Source: Bombus terrestris (taxonomy: Eukaryota; Arthropoda; Insecta; Hymenoptera; Apidae). From it: a stretch of DNA of 64,000 nt. Both the position numbers and the translations under genes were made by a program. Numbering within the stretch: the stretch's first letter is position 1; each line of letters begins with the position of its first letter. The stretch spans positions 1 through 64,000 of the forward strand of contig NW_025963680.1 of assembly GCF_910591885.1 (NCBI RefSeq), read 5' to 3'. The notes beneath the pieces were generated by a model. The model was not told where the DNA came from and made no database searches. It saw nothing but the letters and a program-made list of their open reading frames with translations. Below are positions 56,391 through 64,000 of the stretch, piece by piece.

Positions 56391-57138
56391 GACAACGTGG
56401 GACAACGTGGGACAACGTGGGACAACGTGGGACAACGTGGGACACCGTTGGACACCGTTGGACACCGTTGGACACCGTTGGACATCGTTGGACACCGTGG
56501 GACAACGTGGGACAACGTGGGACAACGTGGGAAACCATGGAACAACGTGGGACAACGTGGGACACCGTTGGACATCGTTGGACATCGTTGGACACCGTGG
56601 GACAACGTGGGACAACGTGGGAAAACGTGGGACAACGTGGGACACCGTTGGACATCGCTGGACACCGTTGGACATCGTTGGACACCGTGGGACAACGTGG
56701 GACAACGTGGGACAACGTGGGACAACGTGGGACAACGTGGGACAACGTGGGACAACGTGGGACAACGTGGGACAACGTGGGACAACGTGGGACAACGTGG
56801 GACAACGTGGGACATCGTGGGACAACGTGGGACAACGTGGGACAACGTGGGACAACGTGGGACAACGTGGGACATCGTGGGACAACGTGGGACAACGTGG
56901 GACATCGTTGGACACCGTTGGACACCGTGGGACAACGTGGGACAACGTGGGACATCGTGGGACAACGTGGGACAACGTGGGACAACGTGGGACATCGTGG
57001 GACAACGTGGGACAACGTGGGACAACGTGGGACAACGTGGGACAACGTGGGACACCGTTGGACACCGTTGGACACCGTTGGACACCGTTGGACATCGTTG
57101 GACACCGTGGGACAACGTGGGACAACGTGGGACAACGT

Positions 57139-58470
57139 GGGAAACCATGGAACAACGTGGGACAACGTGGGACACCGTTGGACATCGTTGGACATCGTTG
57201 GACACCGTGGGACAACGTGGGACAACGTGGGACTACGTGGGACAACGTCGGACAACGTGGGACAACGTGGGACAACGTGGGACAACGTGGGACAACGTGG
57301 GACAACGTGGGACAACGTGGGACAACGTGGGACAACGTGGGACATCGTGGGACAACGTGGGACAACGTGGGACAACGTGGGACAACGTGGGACATCGTTG
57401 GACACCGTTGGACACCGTGGGACAACGTGGGACAACGTGGGACAACGTGGGACAACGTGGGACAACGTGGGACAACGTGGGACAACGTGGGACAACGTGG
57501 GACAACGTGGGACAACGTGGGACAACGTGGGACACCGTTGGACATCGTTGGACAACGTGGGACACCGTTGGACACCGTTGGACACCGTTGGACACCGTTG
57601 GACATCGTTGGACACCGTGGGACAACGTGGGACAACGTGGGACAACGTGGGAAACCATGGAACAACGTGGGACAACGTGGGACACCGTTGGACATCGTTG
57701 GACAACGTGGGACAACGTGGGACAACGTGGGACAACGTGGGACAACGTGGGACAACGTGGGACAACGTGGGACACCGTTGGACACCGTGGGACACCGTTG
57801 GACACCGTTGGACATCGTTGGACACCGTGGGACAACGTGGGACAACGTGGGACAACGTGGGACAACGTGGGACAACGTGGGACAACGTGGGACAACGTGG
57901 GACAACGTGGGACAACGTGGGACAACGTGGGACAACGTGGGACATCGTGGGACAACGTGGGACAACGTGGGACAACGTGGGACAACGTGGGACACCGTTG
58001 GACAACGTGGGACACCGTTGGACATCGTTGGACACCGTGGGACAACGTGGGACAACGTGGGACCACGTGGGACAACGTGGGACAACGTGGGACAACGTGG
58101 GACAACGTGGGACAACGTGGGACAACGTGGGACATCGTGGGACAACGTGGGACAACGTGGGACACCGTTGGACATCGTTGGACACCGTGGGACACCGTGG
58201 GACAACGTGGGACAACGTGGGACAACGTGGGACAACGTGGGACAACGTGGGACAACGTGGGACAACGTGGGACAACGTGGGACAACGTGGGACAACGTGG
58301 GACAACGTGGGACAACGTGGGACAACGTGGGACAACGTGGGACACCGTTGGACACCGTGGGACACCGTTGGACACCGTTGGACATCGTTGGACAACGTGG
58401 GACAACGTGGGACAACGTGGGACAACGTGGGACATCGTTGGACACCGTTGGACACCGTGGGACAACGTGG
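57139..58470. repeat. About 5.5-kb-spaced duplication, copy 1
   Basis: Pairs with 62,689 to the window end at offsets of 5,550, 5,540 and 5,530 bp. Matched markers are u6 57139/62689 and 57649/63179, u7 57249/62799, and gggaccacgt 58059/63589. It also holds the unique gggactacgt unit at 57229. Confidence 0.78.
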
Positions 58471-61400
58471 GACAACGTGGGACATCGTGGGACAACGTGG
58501 GACAACGTGGGACAACGTGGGACATCGTGGGACAACGTGGGACAACGTGGGACAACGTGGGACAACGTGGGACAACGTGGGACACCGTTGGACACCGTTG
58601 GACACCGTTGGACACCGTTGGACATCGTTGGACAACGTGGGACAACGTGGGACAACGTGGGACACCGTTGGACATCGTTGGACACCGTGGGACACCGTGG
58701 GACAACGTGGGACAACGTGGGACAACGTGGGACAACGTGGGACAACGTGGGACAACGTGGGACAACGTGGGACAACGTGGGACAACGTGGGACAACGTGG
58801 GACAACGTGGGACAACGTGGGACAACGTGGGACAACGTGGGACACCGTTGGACACCGTGGGACACCGTTGGACACCGTTGGACATCGTTGGACACCGTGG
58901 GACAACGTGGGACAACGTGGGACAACGTGGGACAACGTGGGACATCGTTGGACACCGTTGGACACCGTGGGACAACGTGGGACAACGTGGGACATCGTGG
59001 GACAACGTGGGACAACGTGGGACAACGTGGGACATCGTGGGACAACGTGGGACAACGTGGGACAACGTGGGACAACGTGGGACAACGTGGGACACCGTTG
59101 GACACCGTTGGACACCGTTGGACACCGTTGGACATCGTTGGACACCGTGGGACAACGTGGGACAACGTGGGACAACGTGGGAAACCATGGAACAACGTGG
59201 GACAACGTGGGACACCGTTGGACATCGTTGGACATCGTTGGACACCGTGGGACAACGTGGGACAACGTGGGACAACGTGGGACAACGTCGGACAACGTGG
59301 GACAACGTGGGACAACGTGGGACAACGTGGGACAACGTGGGACAACGTGGGACAACGTGGGACAACGTGGGACAACGTGGGACAACGTGGGACATCGTGG
59401 GACAACGTGGGACAACGTGGGACAACGTGGGACAACGTGGGACATCGTTGGACACCGTTGGACACCGTGGGACAACGTGGGACAACGTTGGACAACGTGG
59501 GACAACGTGGGACAACGTGGGACAACGTGGGACATCGTGGGACAACGTGGGACAACGTGGGACACCGTTGGACATCGTTGGACACCGTGGGACAACGTGG
59601 GACAACGTGGGACAACGTGGGACACCGTTGGACACCGTTGGACACCGTTGGACACCGTTGGACATCGTTGGACACCGTGGGACAACGTGGGACAACGTGG
59701 GACAACGTGGGAAACCATGGAACAACGTGGGACAACGTGGGACACCGTTGGACATCGTTGGACAACGTGGGACAACGTGGGACAACGTGGGACAACGTGG
59801 GACAACGTGGGACAACGTGGGACAACGTGGGACACCGTTGGACACCGTGGGACACCGTTGGACACCGTTGGACATCGTTGGACACCGTGGGACAACGTGG
59901 GACAACGTGGGACAACGTGGGACAACGTGGGACAACGTGGGACAACGTGGGACAACGTGGGACAACGTGGGACAACGTGGGACATCGTGGGACAACGTGG
60001 GACAACGTGGGACAACGTGGGACAACGTGGGACAACGTGGGACATCGTGGGACAACGTGGGACAACGTGGGACAACGTGGGACAACGTGGGACATCGTTG
60101 GACACCGTTGGACACCGTGGGACAACGTGGGACAACGTGGGACATCGTGGGACAACGTGGGACAACGTGGGACAACGTGGGACATCGTGGGACAACGTGG
60201 GACAACGTGGGACAACGTGGGACAACGTGGGACAACGTGGGACACCGTTGGACACCGTTGGACACCGTTGGACACCGTTGGACATCGTTGGACACCGTGG
60301 GACAACGTGGGACAACGTGGGACAACGTGGGAAACCATGGAACAACGTGGGACAACGTGGGACACCGTTGGACATCGTTGGACATCGTTGGACACCGTGG
60401 GACAACGTGGGACAACGTGGGACAACGTGGGACAACGTCGGACAACGTGGGACAACGTGGGACAACGTGGGACAACGTGGGACAACGTGGGACAACGTGG
60501 GACAACGTGGGACAACGTGGGACAACGTGGGACATCGTGGGACAACGTGGGACAACGTGGGACAACGTGGGACAACGTGGGACATCGTTGGACACCGTTG
60601 GACACCGTGGGACAACGTGGGACAACGTGGGACAACGTGGGACAACGTGGGACAACGTGGGACACCGTTGGACAACGTGGGACACCGTTGGACATCGTTG
60701 GACACCGTGGGACAACGTGGGACAACGTGGGACCACGTGGGACATCGTGGGACAACGTGGGACAACGTGGGACAACGTGGGACAACGTGGGACATCGTTG
60801 GACACCGTTGGACACCGTGGGACAACGTGGGACAACGTTGGACAACGTGGGACAACGTGGGACAACGTGGGACAACGTGGGACATCGTGGGACAACGTGG
60901 GACAACGTGGGACACCGTTGGACATCGTTGGACACCGTGGGACAACGTGGGACAACGTGGGACAACGTGGGACACCGTTGGACACCGTTGGACACCGTTG
61001 GACACCGTTGGACATCGTTGGACACCGTGGGACAACGTGGGACAACGTGGGACAACGTGGGAAACCATGGAACAACGTGGGACAACGTGGGACACCGTTG
61101 GACATCGTTGGACAACGTGGGACAACGTGGGACAACGTGGGACAACGTGGGACAACGTGGGACAACGTGGGACAACGTGGGACACCGTTGGACACCGTGG
61201 GACACCGTTGGACACCGTTGGACATCGTTGGACACCGTGGGACAACGTGGGACAACGTGGGACAACGTGGGACAACGTGGGACAACGTGGGACAACGTGG
61301 GACAACGTGGGACAACGTGGGACAACGTGGGACAACGTGGGACATCGTGGGACAACGTGGGACAACGTGGGACAACGTGGGACAACGTGGGACAACGTGG

Positions 61401-62688
61401 GACATCGTGGGACAACGTGGGACAACGTGGGACAACGTGGGACAACGTGGGACATCGTTGGACACCGTGGGACACCGTGGGACAACGTGGGACAACGTGG
61501 GACATCGTGGGACAACGTGGGACAACGTGGGACAACGTGGGACATCGTGGGACAACGTGGGACAACGTGGGACAACGTGGGACAACGTGGGACACCGTTG
61601 GACACCGTTGGACACCGTTGGACACCGTTGGACATCGTTGGACACCGTGGGACAACGTGGGACAACGTGGGACAACGTGGGAAACCATGGAACAACGTGG
61701 GACAACGTGGGACACCGTTGGACAACGTGGGACAACGTGGGACAACGTGGGACACCGTTGGACACCGTGGGACACCGTTGGACACCGTTGGACACCGTTG
61801 GACATCGTTGGACACCGTGGGACAACGTGGGACAACGTGGGACAACGTGGGAAACCATGGAACAACGTGGGACAACGTGGGACAACGTGGGACAACGTGG
61901 GACATCGTGGGACAACGTGGGACAACGTGGGACACCGTTGGACATCGTTGGACACCGTGGGACACCGTGGGACAACGTGGGACAACGTGGGACAACGTGG
62001 GACAACGTGGGACAACGTGGGACAACGTGGGACAACGTGGGACAACGTGGGACAACGTGGGACAACGTGGGACAACGTGGGACAACGTGGGACAACGTGG
62101 GACAACGTGGGACACCGTTGGACACCGTGGGACACCGTTGGACACCGTTGGACATCGTTGGACACCGTGGGACAACGTGGGACAACGTGGGACAACGTGG
62201 GACAACGTGGGACATCGTTGGACACCGTTGGACACCGTGGGACAACGTGGGACAACGTGGGACATCGTGGGACAACGTGGGACAACGTGGGACAACGTGG
62301 GACATCGTGGGACAACGTGGGACAACGTGGGACAACGTGGGACAACGTGGGACACCGTTGGACATCGTTGGACACCGTGGGACAACGTGGGACAACGTGG
62401 GACATCGTGGGACAACGTGGGACAACGAGGGACAACGTGGGACAACGTGGGACATCGTTGGACACCGTTGGACACCGTGGGACAACGTGGGACAACGTGG
62501 GACATCGTGGGACAACGTGGGACAACGTGGGACAACGTGGGACATCGTGGGACAACGTGGGACAACGTGGGACAACGTGGGACAACGTGGGACAACGTGG
62601 GACACCGTTGGACACCGTTGGACACCGTTGGACACCGTTGGACATCGTTGGACACCGTGGGACAACGTGGGACAACGTGGGACAACGT

Positions 62689-64000
62689 GGGAAACCATGG
62701 AACAACGTGGGACAACGTGGGACACCGTTGGACATCGTTGGACATCGTTGGACACCGTGGGACAACGTGGGACAACGTGGGACAACGTGGGACAACGTCG
62801 GACAACGTGGGACAACGTGGGACAACGTGGGACAACGTGGGACAACGTGGGACAACGTGGGACAACGTGGGACAACGTGGGACAACGTGGGACATCGTGG
62901 GACAACGTGGGACAACGTGGGACAACGTGGGACAACGTGGGACATCGTTGGACACCGTTGGACACCGTGGGACAACGTGGGACAACGTGGGACAACGTGG
63001 GACAACGTGGGACAACGTGGGACAACGTGGGACAACGTGGGACAACGTGGGACAACGTGGGACACCGTTGGACATCGTTGGACAACGTGGGACACCGTTG
63101 GACACCGTTGGACACCGTTGGACACCGTTGGACATCGTTGGACACCGTGGGACAACGTGGGACAACGTGGGACAACGTGGGAAACCATGGAACAACGTGG
63201 GACAACGTGGGACACCGTTGGACATCGTTGGACAACGTGGGACAACGTGGGACAACGTGGGACAACGTGGGACAACGTGGGACAACGTGGGACAACGTGG
63301 GACACCGTTGGACACCGTGGGACACCGTTGGACACCGTTGGACATCGTTGGACACCGTGGGACAACGTGGGACAACGTGGGACAACGTGGGACAACGTGG
63401 GACAACGTGGGACAACGTGGGACAACGTGGGACAACGTGGGACAACGTGGGACAACGTGGGACAACGTGGGACATCGTGGGACAACGTGGGACAACGTGG
63501 GACAACGTGGGACAACGTGGGACACCGTTGGACAACGTGGGACACCGTTGGACATCGTTGGACACCGTGGGACAACGTGGGACAACGTGGGACCACGTGG
63601 GACAACGTGGGACAACGTGGGACAACGTGGGACAACGTGGGACAACGTGGGACAACGTGGGACATCGTGGGACAACGTGGGACAACGTGGGACACCGTTG
63701 GACATCGTTGGACACCGTGGGACACCGTGGGACAACGTGGGACAACGTGGGACAACGTGGGACAACGTGGGACAACGTGGGACAACGTGGGACAACGTGG
63801 GACAACGTGGGACAACGTGGGACAACGTGGGACAACGTGGGACAACGTGGGACAACGTGGGACAACGTGGGACACCGTTGGACACCGTGGGACACCGTTG
63901 GACACCGTTGGACATCGTTGGACACCGTGGGACAACGTGGGACAACGTGGGACAACGTGGGACAACGTGGGACATCGTTGGACACCGTTGGACACCGTGG
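62689..64000. repeat. About 5.5-kb-spaced duplication, copy 2
   Basis: Second copy, cut by the end of the window while still matching, so the true duplicated segment is longer. Confidence 0.75.

Larger units (their letters stand above)
131..63198 (+). repeat. u6 paired variant, about 84 dispersed copies
   Basis: The 20-bp pair gggaaaccat + ggaacaacgt departs from consensus at several positions and is essentially invariant between copies, so all copies probably descend from one event. Starts in segment 1: 131, 1201, 3091, 4281, 4811, 5611, 6861, 8431, 8961, 9751, 10981, 11531, 12431, 13181, 13661, 14671, 15211, 15771, 16181, 16721, 17371, 18371, 18861, 20061, 20591, 21581, 22501, 22951, 23391, 24541, 25071, 26061, 26981, 27431, 27871, 28671, 29611, 30371, 31161, 31701, 32641, 32931, 33681, 34611, 35111, 35461, 35971, 36471, 36981, 37271, 37871, 38801, 39091, 39601, 40101, 40611, 40901, 41501, 42431, 43391, 44371, 44871, 45621, 46561, 47111, 48071, 49011. 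In the indel zone: 49563, 50365, 51397, 51919, 52307, 53350. In segment 2: 56529, 57139, 57649, 59179, 59709, 60329, 61059, 61679, 61849, 62689, 63179. Each copy carries a CCATGG site and a CGTGGGAA octamer. Confidence 0.92.
42911..63598 (+). repeat. gggaccacgt variants creating CACGTG
   Basis: A change at unit position 6 gives gggaccacgt which, followed by G, creates the palindromic hexamer CACGTG (in CCACGTGG). Unit starts are 42911, 43561, 43711, 50776, 53969, 54339, 55249, 55939, 56329, 58059, 60729 and 63589. At 54869 the following base is C, so the palindrome is not completed. Deletions in the indel zone create two more CACGTG hexamers, near 52,715 and 53,027. I found none upstream of 42.9 kb. 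CACGTG is the core of animal E-boxes and plant G-boxes; function here is unproven. Confidence 0.8.
1..64000 (+). repeat. Decamer satellite array, unit gggacaacgt
   Basis: The entire window is head-to-tail copies of a 10-bp unit with consensus gggacaacgt (60% GC; per unit 4 G, 3 A, 2 C, 1 T on this strand). Variation is almost confined to unit position 1 (g/t/c), position 7 (a/c/t) and a few rare sites. The common forms are u1 gggacaacgt, u2 gggacaccgt, u3 tggacaccgt, u4 tggacatcgt, u5 gggacatcgt, u6 (gggaaaccat + ggaacaacgt), u7 cggacaacgt and u8 tggacaacgt. Orientation never inverts. Neither array edge is present, so no unique DNA is available for placement. I see no coding gene, RNA gene, mobile element, promoter or terminator anywhere. 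Whether the array is centromeric, subtelomeric or elsewhere cannot be told from sequence alone. I do not recognise the decamer as a named satellite family. Confidence 0.98.
53769..64000 (+). repeat. Array segment 2: strict register in shifted phase
   Basis: From 53,769 to the end every unit starts at a coordinate ending in 9, with no further indel noticed in about 1,020 units. Composition is the same decamer family in the same orientation, but local organisation differs from segment 1. The u6 pair is absent from 53,360 to 56,528, gggaccacgt units are frequent, and the repeat periods are about 1,070 bp and about 5,530 bp. None of the 190-210 bp T-rich blocks seen in the first 30 kb is present. 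Confidence 0.92.

Noticed and set aside
30410..57205. - strand open frame rich in Cys and Pro (TLSHVVPRCP repeats) resembling a cysteine-rich structural protein
   Set aside because: It runs straight through the indel zone only because the reading is the same peptide in every frame. It is bounded only by array point variants and has no non-repeat ends.
1..64000. CRISPR array
   Set aside because: There is no alternation of constant repeats and unique spacers. The period is 10 bp and all of the sequence is repeat.
1..64000. Telomeric repeat
   Set aside because: G-rich and strand-polar, but the 10-bp unit has no resemblance to TTAGGG-type, plant or fungal telomere repeats I know, and it contains CpG and a C-containing spacer. 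A divergent telomere cannot be formally excluded.
1..64000. HIF-type response elements (ACGTG in every u1 unit)
   Set aside because: A 5-bp core repeated by the unit itself has no discriminating value without binding data or a known host.
1..64000. Dispersed transposon, tRNA, rRNA or other unique insert
   Set aside because: I read every line of the window and found no stretch that departs from the decamer family beyond point variants and the short indels listed.

Overview
The whole 64 kb is one uninterrupted satellite/minisatellite array built from a 10-bp unit, gggacaacgt, on the + strand. No gene, RNA gene, transposon, CRISPR array, origin or unique flanking sequence is visible. The array runs past both ends of the window, so its true length is unknown but exceeds 64 kb (about 6,400 units). 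A decamer satellite of this size points to a eukaryotic, heterochromatin-like or subtelomeric/pericentromeric locus assembled from long reads. Nothing in the sequence fixes the taxon.

Unit names used in this annotation: u1 = gggacaacgt (consensus); u2 = gggacaccgt; u3 = tggacaccgt; u4 = tggacatcgt; u5 = gggacatcgt; u6 = the paired unit gggaaaccat + ggaacaacgt; u7 = cggacaacgt; u8 = tggacaacgt. Rarer single-base variants act as markers of shared descent: gagacaacgt, ttgacaccgt, gggacaacat, gggacaacct, gggacaaagt, gggaccccgt + tcgacatcgt, gggaccacgt.

Layout. (1) 1-49,410: perfect 10-bp register, every unit starting at a position ending in 1, with no indel noticed in about 4,940 units. It consists of nested segmental duplications: a 1.9-kb repeat at 0.5-4.1 kb, a 4.1-kb repeat at 3.3-11.3 kb, a 4.9/5.2-kb repeat at 12.4-19.5 kb, an almost perfect 4,480-bp tandem duplication at 19.7-28.6 kb, a 3,630-bp tandem duplication plus a partial third copy at 33.3-42.7 kb, and a 2,450-bp duplication at 45.0-50.0 kb. 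(2) 49,411-53,768: about 25 one- to few-base indels suddenly break the register. (3) 53,769-64,000: perfect register again in a new phase (unit starts at positions ending in 9), with its own repeats of about 1,070 bp and 5,530 bp.

Internal grammar. A recurring cassette of about 210 bp (u3/u4-rich run, three u1, the u6 pair, a short u2/u4/u4/u3 run, four u1, then u7) occurs dozens of times and is the clearest higher-order element. u6 itself occurs about 84 times. Blocks of 190-210 bp rich in units beginning with T alternate with long stretches of u1.

Consequences. The unit has no stop in any frame, and 10 is coprime to 3, so all three + frames read the same decapeptide (GTTWDNVGQR) in rotated phase and all three - frames read TLSHVVPRCP. 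The very long open frames, up to about 31 kb, are artefacts of this. The + strand is uniformly G-rich; runs of u1 match the four-tract G-quadruplex pattern with 7-nt loops, and there is one CpG per 10 bp. The points most worth checking are the indel zone (assembly artefact or array junction), the near-identical multi-kb duplications, the position-linked variant grammar, and the low CpG decay.
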